64,000 bases of DNA from CAZICM01 sp964537685 (GCA_964537685.1 CAZICM010000027.1:1-64000); one strand, 5' to 3'. Numbered from the stretch's first letter, positions 27,043 to 35,759 are shown. Translations and numbers: made by a program. Notes: generated by a model not told the origin, from the sequence alone.

Positions 27043-27793
27043 TGCCGGCGCCCTCTTCGAAGAGGTCTACGCCACAAGGAAGGCTTTCAAGATGTTTGAT
27101 TGCCTTGATCGTGTTTTCTCCCTCGATAACAGACCCATGTTGAGGTAGAATCATATCTATTTTGAATTTTTCCAGGCGCCTTAAGCCGGCCCGCACGACG
27201 GCATTGCTGGGCATATAGGCTTGGTGGAAGGAGTTCAGCGTTTCGGGGAAGCCCTCGGTTGAGAAGAGATCGGCGCTTTTGGAGAGGGCACCAAAGAAAT
27301 CGCCGGAGAACAGTGCCCTTGTCTTTCGGTCATAGGTCGCGATTGCGCCGGGAGAGTGACAATATGGGAGAAAAACAAAGTCGAATTCGCGTCCATTGCG
27401 CAGGGTAAGCCGGTTGTTGTTCCTGTCCACCGCATAGAATTCCGAACGCAGTCCAAGATGCTGGATTAACCGGACGGTATTGGTATGAGCGGCAATCTTC
27501 AGGTTTGGATTATCAATTACATCTTCGACGACGGCGAGGCTGCCACAGACGTCGGGGTCTTGATGCGAGACAACAATCCAATTGATATCATGAGGGTCGA
27601 TGAGATCGATGACTTTTCGCATGACGCGAGGGAAATCCGGGATTGATCCGGGATCGAATAGGACAGCGTCTTGTTCATCGATGAGAAGATAGGGATTGCA
27701 CTGAAGAAGCGTTGTTTCTTCGACGAAACCCACCCAAAAGATGTCGCGCGTGATGGCTATCGAACCGTCAAGTTTCGAGTTATGAACTCTCAT
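27035..27793 (-). CDS. Diiron metallo-beta-lactamase-fold protein (ODP / flavodiiron-like sensor)
   Basis: A 252-residue protein taking ATG 27793, where the conserved fold begins; a longer frame reaches 28021 but its extra 76 residues look non-coding. Metal ligands are His77-x-Asp79-x-Asp81 in SHQDPDVCGS, His146 in YCHSPG, Asp165 in FSGDFFG and His219 in LPQHGS, following the diiron order of flavodiiron proteins (HxExD...H...D...H) with Asp replacing Glu. There is no flavodoxin domain. Family knowledge: such ODP proteins bind oxygen or NO and some serve as sensors for chemotaxis or kinases. It is translationally coupled to the hybrid kinase. Confidence 0.85.
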   Translation of the reverse strand: MRVHNSKLDGSIAITRDIFWVGFVEETTLLQCNPYLLIDEQDAVLFDPGSIPDFPRVMRKVIDLIDPHDINWIVVSHQDPDVCGSLAVVEDVIDNPNLKIAAHTNTVRLIQHLGLRSEFYAVDRNNNRLTLRNGREFDFVFLPYCHSPGAIATYDRKTRALFSGDFFGALSKSADLFSTEGFPETLNSFHQAYMPSNAVVRAGLRRLEKFKIDMILPQHGSVIEGENTIKAIKHLESLPCGVDLFEEGAGNA

Positions 27794-28067
27794 GGTAAAG
27801 AGAATCACATTAGCGCTCTTGGAAATCAAGCGATAAGCACGCTCGGTGTTTCGCTTAGATACGCTGTTTTGTCTTGCCAATAGGGAATTGGGGGGACATT
27901 GTGCCATCCGAAAGGGGGGCTTGTCTCTCGGCAGACCTGATGGGTGATTGAAGGATGATTGAAGAATGATTGAATCTGGGGGCTTGTGTTCTACACTGAA
28001 TGCGCGGTGAATGTGCTGCACCCTTGCGGCGGCGGATGTATAGCGTTTGGGGGATCAAGGGAAACGG

Positions 28068-29042
28068 ATGGACGCTGGATCTATAGGCTGGGTGTTGTTG
28101 GGAGCGGTCGGGGCCTTGGGCGCTCTGGGATGTGAGAAGACGCCCGATGGAGTGGCCAGGGCCGATAGTGCGTCGGCGGCCGAACCCGTGCCTCCGCCTC
28201 CGTCCCCTTCCAGCCCAAGCCCGGCCGTGGTGCTGCCTCCGCCTCCGCCCGAGATGGTGTGTCCGCCCGATATGGTGCGCGTGAAGAAAAGTTTTTGTGT
28301 GGACCGCTTTGAGTCTTCGCTGGTCGATGCCGCAACCGAGCGGCCGCTGTCGATTTATTACCCGCCGCTGCCCAACAATTACGATCGCTATATCAAGGAG
28401 CGAAAGGCCGAAGGCGAACGGTTTTTATTGCCCGGCCTCGCGGCCGAAAAGCCCGAGCTGGTCGACTTTCCTATCTTGCCGGAATGGCAGCGGCGGGCTC
28501 AGTTTAAGGCCAAGGCGATTTCGCGCAGTGGGGCGCTGCCCAATGGTTATCTGTCGATGTATTTCGCCAAGGGTGCCTGTGAGGCCGCGGGAAAGAGGCT
28601 GTGCAGCCTCGACGAATGGCAGACGGCGTGCCGGGGCGAGCAGAATAGGCTTTTTCCCTATGGAGACACCTATAAACAGGGCGTGTGCAATGTGTTCCGC
28701 GAAGATCATCCGGGACATATTCTGTTCAACAACATGAGCGTGGGGATGCTCGATCCGCGCATGCATAAGGTGACGGTGAAGGGGAAGCCGCTGCTGCGTA
28801 AGACAGGCGCGACGCCCGATTGCAAAAGCGATTGGGAAGGCGATGCCATCTACGACATGGTCGGTAATTTGGATGAATGGGTGGACGATCCCGAAGGAAC
28901 CTTTGCGGGAGGTTTCTTTTCGCGGACGGCTAAAAATGGCTGCGATAAGGTGATTCGCGCGCATACGCCCGAGTATTTCGATTACTCGACGGGCGGGCGC
29001 TGTTGCGGGGATTTAAGGCCGAAGGGGGGTTCTATTCCTTGA
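28068..29042 (+). CDS. Lipoprotein with formylglycine-generating-enzyme (SUMF1)-like domain
   Basis: A 324-residue protein from ATG 28068, with AAGGGA just upstream. A type II signal ends in LGALGC (Cys ~22), followed by a Pro/Ser-rich linker (~35-70). The rest is an FGE-sulfatase-like domain: PPDMVRVKKSFCVDRFE, ACEAAGKRLCSLDEWQTACRG, the YDMVGNLDEWVDD signature (family GNVWEW) and the end TGGRCCGDLRP. Family members include sulfatase-activating enzymes and many non-enzymatic extracellular binding proteins. Cys residues are frequent, but the true FGE catalytic Cys pair cannot be confirmed by eye. Its last 11 bases overlap the convergent end of atpG. Confidence 0.8.
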   Translation: MDAGSIGWVLLGAVGALGALGCEKTPDGVARADSASAAEPVPPPPSPSSPSPAVVLPPPPPEMVCPPDMVRVKKSFCVDRFESSLVDAATERPLSIYYPPLPNNYDRYIKERKAEGERFLLPGLAAEKPELVDFPILPEWQRRAQFKAKAISRSGALPNGYLSMYFAKGACEAAGKRLCSLDEWQTACRGEQNRLFPYGDTYKQGVCNVFREDHPGHILFNNMSVGMLDPRMHKVTVKGKPLLRKTGATPDCKSDWEGDAIYDMVGNLDEWVDDPEGTFAGGFFSRTAKNGCDKVIRAHTPEYFDYSTGGRCCGDLRPKGGSIP

Positions 29043-30066
29043 GCGCTTCGCTGCCGCCGATGATCTCCATCAGCTCCTTGGTGATCGCCGCTTGACGCGC
29101 TTGGTTGTAGACCAGCGTTAGCTTTTCGATCATCTCTTTGGCGTTCTTCGTGGCCGCATCCATCGCGGTCATGCGCGCGCCGAATTCGCTCGCCATCGAT
29201 TCGTACAGCGCCCTCAATATCGAGATGTCCACGTACATCGGAAGCAGCCGCTCGAGCAGGGCTTCTTTGCTCGGCTCGAAGATGAATTCGCTCACTCCAT
29301 CGAGCGAAAATTCGGGCTCGGCGCCTCCTTCGTTCTGAACCGCGGGCCTCTCCGGCTGCGCCACCGGAAGCAGGCGTTCGACCACGACGGCCTGCGACAT
29401 CGCGCTCTTGAACTCGTTGTAAACGAAGTAGATCGCATCCACTTCGCCCTTGTTCAAGGGGGCCAGCACTTTGTTGCCGACCATCTGCGCCGTTTCCAGC
29501 CCAAGCTTCTCCCACACGCCGGGGATGTACTCGAGCACAGGCGCACCCCGCCGCTTGAAGTAGTCGCGCCCCTTGCGGCCGATGATGACCATCTTGACGT
29601 TTTGGCCATTCTCGGCGCGCCCGCGCCATTCGCGTTCGGCGCGCTTGTTGATGTTGGTGTTGAACGCGCCGCACAGTCCGCGGTCGCTGGTCAGCACCAC
29701 CAGCATCACATTTCGCTCGGGACGCTGAATGAGCAAGGGATGCGCGGGCTTTTCACCAAAGGCGCCGGCCGCTTCAGGCGGGGGAAGAAGGGCTTCGCCT
29801 TCGGCTCCCGCTTCCGCTTGAGGCTCGGCGACCGGTTCGGGCGGCACGGGCTCAATAGGCGCCGCTTCCACCGGAGCCGCGCCCGCACCAGGCCGCGTAA
29901 TCTCGGCCAGCACCGCCTGCACCTTCAGTGCATAGGGACGCAGCTCGGTGATGCGCTGCTGCGCCCTGTTGAGGCGCGCACCGGCCACCATCTTCATGGC
30001 GCGCGTGATCTTCTGCGTGGACTTCACGCTGGTGATCCGCTTGCGAATCGACTTTAGCGACGGCAC
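29032..30066 (-). CDS. atpG: ATP synthase gamma subunit with a proline-rich insert
   Basis: A 344-residue gamma subunit, longer than the usual ~290. The ends are standard: SIRKRITSVKSTQKITRAMKMVA at the start and ATKNAKEMIEKLTLVYNQARQAAIT at the end form the rotor coiled coil, and SDRGLCGAFNTNI is the conserved centre. Between ~60 and 105 there is an Ala/Pro/Glu-rich insert not found in ordinary gamma subunits, placed where the first helix meets the globular part. It turns inside the alpha3beta3 ring and couples proton flow to ATP synthesis. It is last in this operon; beta and epsilon do not follow. Confidence 0.94.
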   Translation of the reverse strand: MPSLKSIRKRITSVKSTQKITRAMKMVAGARLNRAQQRITELRPYALKVQAVLAEITRPGAGAAPVEAAPIEPVPPEPVAEPQAEAGAEGEALLPPPEAAGAFGEKPAHPLLIQRPERNVMLVVLTSDRGLCGAFNTNINKRAEREWRGRAENGQNVKMVIIGRKGRDYFKRRGAPVLEYIPGVWEKLGLETAQMVGNKVLAPLNKGEVDAIYFVYNEFKSAMSQAVVVERLLPVAQPERPAVQNEGGAEPEFSLDGVSEFIFEPSKEALLERLLPMYVDISILRALYESMASEFGARMTAMDAATKNAKEMIEKLTLVYNQARQAAITKELMEIIGGSEALKE

Positions 30067-30071
30067 GGCGC

Positions 30072-31901
30072 TTACTTACCCTTCTTGGCTTTCTTGGCCT
30101 TGGGCTTCTCTTCTTCCTCTACCGCTGCGGGCTCGTCCTCGCCCATCAAGAAGCGTTTCTTGCACGCTTCGATGGCCTTGCGCATCTCGGCTTTGATTCC
30201 GTCATCCAAGGCTTGTTTCTGAACGATCGACGGAAGCAGATTCGGATACTTCGATTCGATGTATTTGTAGAGATCTTCTTCGAAGCGGGCGAGATCGCTT
30301 ACGGGAAGCTCGTCGAGGAAGCCTTCCGTGCCCGCGAAGATCATCAGCACTTGCTTTTCAACCGGCAGCGGCACGAACTGCCCCTGCTTGAGAATCTCGA
30401 CCAGGCGCGTGCCGCGTTCCAGCTTGGCGCGGGTCTTCGCATCGAGATCCGATGCAAACTGCGCGAAGGCGGCCATCTCGCGGAACTGCGCCAAGTCCAG
30501 GCGCAGCGTGCCGGCGACCTGCTTCATGGCTTTAATCTGAGCGTTGCCACCGACGCGGCTCACGGAGATACCGACGTTGATCGCGGGCCGGACGCCTGAA
30601 TAGAACAGGTCGGACTCCAGGAAGATTTGGCCGTCGGTGATGCTGATAACGTTCGTCGGAATGTAGGCCGACACGTCGCCCGCCTGCGTTTCGATGATGG
30701 GCAAGGCTGTCAGCGATCCGCCTGAATGAGGCTCTTTGATGATTTCGTAGTCGCTGATCTTCACGCGGTCTTCGATCTGCTGCTGAAGCTTTTTGGCTTC
30801 GTCGCCCTTCGCGTGATGAAGCTTGTCGGCGAGATCCGGCGCGACCAATTTGTACAGCGATTCTTTCGCCGCTTCCTTGCCCAGCTCGCCGGCATGCGCC
30901 TTTCCGTCGACGCCGCGGAACGAAAAATCGCCGCCGGGCGCCTTGGTGCCGCGCTTTACGATGTACAGAATGTCGGCCATCTTTGCGGCGCGCTCGAGCA
31001 GGCGCGAGTGCAAATAGAATACGTCGCCCGGATACGCTTCGCGGCCCGGCGGACGCCTTAAGAGCAGCGAGAGCTGCCTGTACGCCACGGCCTGCTTGGA
31101 CAAGTCATCGTAGACGCACAGCGCATGGCGGCCTGAATCCCTAAAATATTCGCCCATCGTCACGCCGGTATAGGGCGCGATGTACTGAAGCGGCGCCGTT
31201 TCGCTCGCGGTCGCGGCAACGACGGTTGTGTACTCCATCGCGCCGTACTGCTCGAGCTTGTCGACCACTTGGCGCACCGTGGACAGCTTCTGGCCGATGG
31301 CGACATAGAAGCAGTAAACGCCTTTGCCCTTTTGATTGATGATCGTGTCGACGGCAACGGCGGTCTTGCCTGTCTGGCGGTCGCCGATGATGAGCTCGCG
31401 CTGTCCGCGGCCGATCGGAATCATGCCGTCGATGGCTTTGATACCCGTCTGAAGCGGCTCTTTGACGCCCTGCCTCTGGACGATGCCGGGCGCCTTGATC
31501 TCGACGCGGCGCTTGCTCTTGGAATCGATCGGACCTTTGCCATCGATGGGAATACCGAGCGCATTGACGACGCGGCCCACGACGGCCTCGCCCACGGGCA
31601 CTTCCATGATGCGGCCCGTGCGCTTGACGGAATCGCCTTCTTTGATCGCGCTGGCATCACCGAAGATCGCGCAGCCCACGTTGTCGGATTCGAGATTCAG
31701 AACGAGGCCATACAGGCTGACGCCGCCTTCACCCGAAAGCTCCACGAGCTCGCCGGCCATCGCCCGGCTTAAGCCGTGCACGCGCGCGATACCATCGCCG
31801 ACGGTGAGCACGGTGCCCATCTCGGCGACCATGGCCGCTTTATCGATGTTTTGTATTTGCTTCTTAATGATCTGGGAAATCTCTTCCGCTCTGAGCTGCA
31901 T
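30072..31901 (-). CDS. atpA: ATP synthase alpha subunit with an extra ~80-residue segment
   Basis: A 609-residue alpha subunit (usual ~510). Walker A is GDRQTGKT (173-180); DGIARVHGL, YDDLSKQAVAYRQLSLLLRRPPGREAYPGDVFYLHSRLLERAAK and PIIETQAGDVSAYIPTNVISITDG are all standard in place. An additional region (~311-392), absent from typical alpha subunits, lies between LLERAAK and GGSLTALP. It is Lys/Asp/Glu-rich, with KEAAKESLYKLVAPDLADKLHH. The C-terminus has a Lys/Ala tail ending KAKKAKKGK. It carries the non-catalytic nucleotide sites of F1. It lies between atpH and atpG, six bases before atpG. Confidence 0.96.
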   Translation of the reverse strand: MQLRAEEISQIIKKQIQNIDKAAMVAEMGTVLTVGDGIARVHGLSRAMAGELVELSGEGGVSLYGLVLNLESDNVGCAIFGDASAIKEGDSVKRTGRIMEVPVGEAVVGRVVNALGIPIDGKGPIDSKSKRRVEIKAPGIVQRQGVKEPLQTGIKAIDGMIPIGRGQRELIIGDRQTGKTAVAVDTIINQKGKGVYCFYVAIGQKLSTVRQVVDKLEQYGAMEYTTVVAATASETAPLQYIAPYTGVTMGEYFRDSGRHALCVYDDLSKQAVAYRQLSLLLRRPPGREAYPGDVFYLHSRLLERAAKMADILYIVKRGTKAPGGDFSFRGVDGKAHAGELGKEAAKESLYKLVAPDLADKLHHAKGDEAKKLQQQIEDRVKISDYEIIKEPHSGGSLTALPIIETQAGDVSAYIPTNVISITDGQIFLESDLFYSGVRPAINVGISVSRVGGNAQIKAMKQVAGTLRLDLAQFREMAAFAQFASDLDAKTRAKLERGTRLVEILKQGQFVPLPVEKQVLMIFAGTEGFLDELPVSDLARFEEDLYKYIESKYPNLLPSIVQKQALDDGIKAEMRKAIEACKKRFLMGEDEPAAVEEEEKPKAKKAKKGK

Positions 31902-31985
31902 GTCCGTGTATTCCTTCGTCTTTTCTTTTCGTATCTTTAAACTCGTTGAGATGGCGCGCCCTTAGCGCCCGAGCCCCGCCCTTCT

Positions 31986-32528
31986 TCAGGTGCGGAGCAG
32001 CGTGTCCCTGAAGTTCGACAAGCGCGCGCGCACACTGCCATCGATCACCTGATCGCCGATCTGCGTCACAACGCCCGCGATCAGGGATGGATCGATCTCT
32101 TGGGTGATCGCGACCTTCTTTCCCATCTTCGATTCGAGGGCGGCCTTGAGTTTGGCGACGTAGCTATCGGAAAGCGCTTTGGGGCTTTTGACGATGGCCC
32201 GCACGACTTTCTCGTCCTCATCGACCAAGCGGGCAAGCTGAGCCGCGATTTCGGTGAGGGCCGGCAAACGCCGCTTCTGCGTGAGCAATTTTAGGGTGTT
32301 CTGCGAAATGGCCGACAGGCCGAGTTTGAGCGCGATGTCGATGATGACAGCCTCGCGCTCCGGCTCGGCGATCAGCGGATTGTCGAGAACGCTGCGAAGC
32401 TCGGCGCTTGACGAATAGACATCGGCAAAGCGCGCGATTTCGCGGCTGAGCATGCCTGCTCCGCCTGTTTCTTTGCCGATCTCGAAGATCGCCTGCGCAT
32501 ACCTTCGCGCAACGGTTTGCTGGCTCAT
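31986..32528 (-). CDS. atpH: ATP synthase delta subunit
   Basis: A 180-residue delta (OSCP) subunit: QQTVARRYAQAIFEIGKE at the start, a six-helix N-domain, and the C-terminal TQEIDPSLIAGVVTQIGDQVIDGSVRARLSNFRDTL that is the family signature. It links the peripheral stalk (b and b') to the top of F1. The ATG overlaps the end of the b gene by four bases, implying coupling. Length and motifs are normal, unlike its neighbours. Confidence 0.95.
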   Translation of the reverse strand: MSQQTVARRYAQAIFEIGKETGGAGMLSREIARFADVYSSSAELRSVLDNPLIAEPEREAVIIDIALKLGLSAISQNTLKLLTQKRRLPALTEIAAQLARLVDEDEKVVRAIVKSPKALSDSYVAKLKAALESKMGKKVAITQEIDPSLIAGVVTQIGDQVIDGSVRARLSNFRDTLLRT

Positions 32529-33508
32529 GATTGCGCTCCTTCGGTGCCTGGGGTCCGCGGAGCATCCAAAGCGCCGGCCAGCGAAGCCAAATACTCTTCA
32601 GCCAGCCGCTCTTGATCCTGCGCCGTTGCCCGGTCGGCGATGAGCTTTTCAGCCGCCTGCGCCGCACCGATAACCGCCTCGCTCAAGAGCTGCACCTTGG
32701 CGCTCTTGCGCTCTTGCTCGATACGGAATTCGGCATCGCGCTTCATCCGCTCGCGCCGCTCCATCGCCTCGGTCAGAATATGCTTCTTTTCGGCCTCCGC
32801 CTGCGCCGCGTACTCGGCCTTCAGCTCGGCTAGGGTCTGCTCGATATGTTCGAATTTTTCTTCGAACTCCCGCAGCCTCTCTTCGGACTCTGTCTTCAAG
32901 CGCGCGGCGTTTTCGATATCGCCCATGATCGTCTGGCGCCTCTTTTGAAGCGCTTCCGCGACGGGCTTTTTGCCGAAGCGGGCGATCACGTAGAGCAGCA
33001 CGCCGAAGTTTAGAATCGAGGCCAGAAAAGGCGGCGGCTCGTTCTTCGCATCGCAGGGATCGTTCTCGTTGTGATAGCGGAACAAGAGCGAGTTGAAAAA
33101 ATCGCCCTTCTGCGCGCGCTCGTTATTGACCATCAGCATGCCGTGCCACCAATTGATATGGTGGGGCGGATCCATCGGGCCGTGGCCGACGCATTCCTCG
33201 GGCTTCTTTTTAGGCTCAACGGGCTTTGGAGCCGGCGCTGGGCGGGCTTGCCTTTGGTCGAGGCCGGGACGCCCTCCCGGCGGACCCATTGGCATCGGCG
33301 GATGTCCCGGAGGCAGCCCCTGCATACCTGGCTGACCGGGCGGCTGCACGGGACGCGAAGGCGGCTGAGGCATCGGCCCATCGGGATTGCGATTGGGCTG
33401 CGCTGCGGGCGGAGGAGGCTGGGGAGCAGGCTGAGCCAGAAGCTCTTGCGCGGAAAACAGCGCGGCGCCTGCGATCAGCGCGATGCTTATTTTAGAAGCT
33501 TTGATCAT
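32525..33508 (-). CDS. atpF: ATP synthase b subunit with signal peptide and proline-rich periplasmic part
   Basis: A 327-residue b subunit, about twice the usual length. Residues 1-25 look like a signal peptide (hydrophobic core, ending SAQELLAQ). Residues ~27-105 are Pro/Gly/Gln-rich, followed by a His/Trp/Cys-bearing stretch (~105-155; CVGHGPMDPPHHINWWHG). The normal b features come next: one transmembrane helix (~160-178; FLASILNFGVLLYVIARFG) and a long coiled coil to ~300 that forms the peripheral stalk. If the signal is cleaved, ~135 residues would face the periplasm. Overlaps of four bases with both neighbours show coupling. Confidence 0.92.
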   Translation of the reverse strand: MIKASKISIALIAGAALFSAQELLAQPAPQPPPPAAQPNRNPDGPMPQPPSRPVQPPGQPGMQGLPPGHPPMPMGPPGGRPGLDQRQARPAPAPKPVEPKKKPEECVGHGPMDPPHHINWWHGMLMVNNERAQKGDFFNSLLFRYHNENDPCDAKNEPPPFLASILNFGVLLYVIARFGKKPVAEALQKRRQTIMGDIENAARLKTESEERLREFEEKFEHIEQTLAELKAEYAAQAEAEKKHILTEAMERRERMKRDAEFRIEQERKSAKVQLLSEAVIGAAQAAEKLIADRATAQDQERLAEEYLASLAGALDAPRTPGTEGAQS

Positions 33509-33981
33509 GGCTTCACCTCCCGGCCGAGCACGCGCGAAGCGATTTCAGCGGCCAGCTCGGGCTGCGAGGCGAGAAGCTCGTGATGGAGCAGCGCCACCTC
33601 ATTGGCGATCTTCGCCTTGCCTTCCTCGACGATCCTTGCGGTTTCGGCGCGCGCTTCAGCCATAATCTGGGCTTCCAGCCGCGCGGTTTCCGCGCGCAGC
33701 CGTTCCCGCTCCTCATTGGCCTCGCGCCTGACGCGCTCCAGCTCGGACTGATAGCGAAGCGAAAGCTCGCCAGCTTTCTCGTCCATCGAGCGGGCCGAAC
33801 GTTTTGCGCCTTCGGTACGCTTCTCGCGTTCCTCGAAGACGCGCAGCAAAGGATCGAAGAGCAAAGGCTTGATCACGATGATGAACATCGTGAACAGAAG
33901 AAATTGCGCCAAGAAGGTGAGGTCGAAGTCGACATTCACGCCGCCTGACGCGAACAGTTGTGCGATAGGGCTCAGGTTCAT
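33505..33981 (-). CDS. ATP synthase b' subunit
   Basis: A 158-residue b-type subunit with an N-terminal helix (~18-40; LTFLAQFLLFTMFIIVIKPLLF) and a charged coiled coil to the end (LERVRREANEERERLRAE). Paired with the larger b gene directly downstream, it matches the b'/b arrangement of organisms with heterodimeric peripheral stalks. It is first in the operon b'-b-delta-alpha-gamma. The start ATG at 33981 is preceded by GTAAGGC; no strong promoter was recognised. Confidence 0.93.
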   Translation of the reverse strand: MNLSPIAQLFASGGVNVDFDLTFLAQFLLFTMFIIVIKPLLFDPLLRVFEEREKRTEGAKRSARSMDEKAGELSLRYQSELERVRREANEERERLRAETARLEAQIMAEARAETARIVEEGKAKIANEVALLHHELLASQPELAAEIASRVLGREVKP

Positions 33982-34244
33982 GCCTTACACAGTTCCGGAT
34001 TCGCGCGGGGGCCTACCATGTGATGGCGGTAGATGGAAGGGTTTGTTGGGTGCGCGTGTTGAGGTGGGTCTCTAAGCCGGGTTTTGGCTTTCCTTTGGGA
34101 GCTCGTTGAGGGCGACGCCTGTCAGCCTCTCGATAACCCGGTGCAAAAGCTCCCATGTGTTGAGGTGATACACTTCATCCACTTTAACGCGCTGACCTTC
34201 TGCACCTCGCGCACCTTGGCCTGCCTTGCTCAGTCAATTTCTCT

Positions 34245-34421
34245 TTAAAATGTCTGAACCAGGCCACCGGTTGTTACGTTGCTCCACAATGGTTCATTTT
34301 TCTTCGTTGTTGCTTGAACTATTTGCCAGGCACCTATCGTGTCCGCGTGATAATCGTGGGCATTCCGCAGCGCATCAATCGCAGATATGCTTCGTTGCTC
34401 GATGTCTATGCGCAGATTCAC
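34245..34421 (-). CDS. Small hypothetical ORF (58 aa), possibly a gene remnant
   Basis: GTG at 34421 with GAAGAGGA a few bases before it; reads NLRIDIEQRSISAIDALRNA and continues to a TAA at 34245. The GTG overlaps the stop of the 33-residue ORF upstream as GTGA, a coupled-gene arrangement. No homology recognised. Could be a true small protein, half of an antitoxin-like pair, or a fragment of a frameshifted gene. Confidence 0.3.
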   Translation of the reverse strand: MNLRIDIEQRSISAIDALRNAHDYHADTIGAWQIVQATTKKNEPLWSNVTTGGLVQTF

Positions 34422-34519
34422 GCGGCATCCTCTTCGCAATCATCCAGAATTTTCTGCACACCGTTGACGTCCGCGGAATGGCCCAAATTAACTGTTGCAA
34501 TAAAGGGGCTGCCGTTCAT
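34418..34519 (-). CDS. Very small hypothetical ORF (33 aa)
   Basis: ATG 34519 to TGA 34418, reading MNGSPFIATVNLGHSADVNG and an acidic end. Its stop overlaps the GTG of the 58-residue ORF. The sequence is plausible as protein, but it is too short to judge; no clear ribosome site. Confidence 0.2.
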   Translation of the reverse strand: MNGSPFIATVNLGHSADVNGVQKILDDCEEDAA

Positions 34520-34649
34520 GGAGTAAGGGCCAGCCACTCCCAACAGTGGACACCACCAAGCGTTCTTTTGTGATCCTATCAATCATCATTGTTTCCCTTC
34601 ATATAGAATGAGTACATCCCGCTATCAACATGTTTTTATAAAAAAATTA

Positions 34650-35759
34650 TCATAAACCCAGCCACTTTGCGACGATATTCGCGAGCACATCCCCCGTCCC
34701 GGAATGAATCCAGCCCCCAAGCGCATCATCCACGCCCGCATCCAGCCCCGTATCCTCCAAAAATCCTTCGCCTCCCCGAATTTTCACCGCATCTACCGCC
34801 GATTCCAGCGCGCTTTCCGATAAATGCCACTTCGTAAGCGCCGCCTCCGCCTGCCCTCGCTCATTCCGATCGAGCATCCACGCGCTCCGGTACACAAGCA
34901 GCCTCGAGGTCTCCAGCCGCAGCTTCATCCTCGCGATGCGCTGCGATACCGCTTGATGCTTTGCAATCGCCGTCCCGCCCAGCTCGCGAGTCCGCGCAAA
35001 ACGTATGCACCCCTCGAGCACCCGCTCCATCGCCCCAAGCCGAAACGCTAGTATCAGCGCCCGCTCATAGGTCATCGCCATCTGAAATACCGAAAATCCT
35101 GCCCCCGCCTTGCCCAAGAGCGCTCCCGCCTCGAGCTCGCATCGCTCAAAGCTCACTTCCGAAAGCCCTGCCCCCATCAAACCCGCTGTTTTGTATTTGG
35201 GACCTACAACAATTCCAGATACATGCCGAGGAACCAAAAGCGCCGTCAAACCCCTCCCCTCACGGCCATCCCGCGCGAGCACCAGATAGACCCCTGCCTC
35301 ATGGGCCAGCGTCACATAACGCTTCCGACCTGACAGACGAAAGGTATCCCCTGCCCGCTCCGCCACCGCCTCCATCGAGCCAATATCCGAACCCGAAGAA
35401 GCCTCCGTCGCCGCCACCGTGGCCAGCACCTCCCCCCGCGCCAGCTTGGGCAGCCATTCCTTACGCTGCGCCTCTGTCCCAATTTTTAACACCAACAACG
35501 CCACCCCAAATAAATGGGCTCCAGCCGAAAGAAGCACCCCTCCATCATTGAGCGAATAACCCAAGCCCTCAAAGGCATGCGCTGTACTGACCAGCGTTTG
35601 CCCCCCTCCACCCACATCGGCGGGCAGGGCCAAGCCCAACACCCCCGCCCGCGCCAAAGCCGCCAAACGTTCGTTCGAGGGCAGCCGCGACACCTCCTCG
35701 CCCAGCTCCCGCATCCGCAAATTCAGGGCTCGCTCATCCGCACTAAAAGAAAAATCCAT
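34650..35759 (-). CDS. Acyl-CoA dehydrogenase family protein
   Basis: A 369-residue flavoprotein of the acyl-CoA dehydrogenase fold: N-terminal helical domain MDFSFSADERALNLRMREL, beta-domain VAATEASSGSDIGSMEAVAERAGDTFRLSG, and C-terminal helices with YERALILAFRLGAMERVLEGCIRFARTREL. It removes two hydrogens from acyl-CoA and passes the electrons to ETF. The usual catalytic Glu near the end is not certain: the segment KIRGGEGFLEDTGLDAGVDD lies where the QxxGGxGxxxE motif is expected. The substrate cannot be told. It is divergent from the YwiC-like gene, sharing an 83-base intergenic region with a perfect palindrome. Confidence 0.88.
   Translation of the reverse strand: MDFSFSADERALNLRMRELGEEVSRLPSNERLAALARAGVLGLALPADVGGGGQTLVSTAHAFEGLGYSLNDGGVLLSAGAHLFGVALLVLKIGTEAQRKEWLPKLARGEVLATVAATEASSGSDIGSMEAVAERAGDTFRLSGRKRYVTLAHEAGVYLVLARDGREGRGLTALLVPRHVSGIVVGPKYKTAGLMGAGLSEVSFERCELEAGALLGKAGAGFSVFQMAMTYERALILAFRLGAMERVLEGCIRFARTRELGGTAIAKHQAVSQRIARMKLRLETSRLLVYRSAWMLDRNERGQAEAALTKWHLSESALESAVDAVKIRGGEGFLEDTGLDAGVDDALGGWIHSGTGDVLANIVAKWLGL

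Larger units (their letters stand above)
33982..34649. other. Region between the ATP synthase operon and the acyl-CoA dehydrogenase, with small ORFs of uncertain value
   Basis: About 670 bases with lower GC than its surroundings, especially 34575-34650 (a run TTTTTATAAAAAAATTATC). On the minus strand it holds two short overlapping ORFs listed separately and a third, start-less open stretch ending at a stop at 34072 that reads EVYHLNTWELLHRVIERLTG. The last looks protein-like, so a decayed gene is possible. The forward 115-residue frame at 34226 has no ribosome site and odd composition. Confidence 0.4.

Noticed and set aside
27794..28021. Upstream extension of the diiron MBL protein by 76 residues
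   Set aside because: The extra part has no family resemblance and contains runs typical of non-coding translation; the fold begins at the ATG at 27793.
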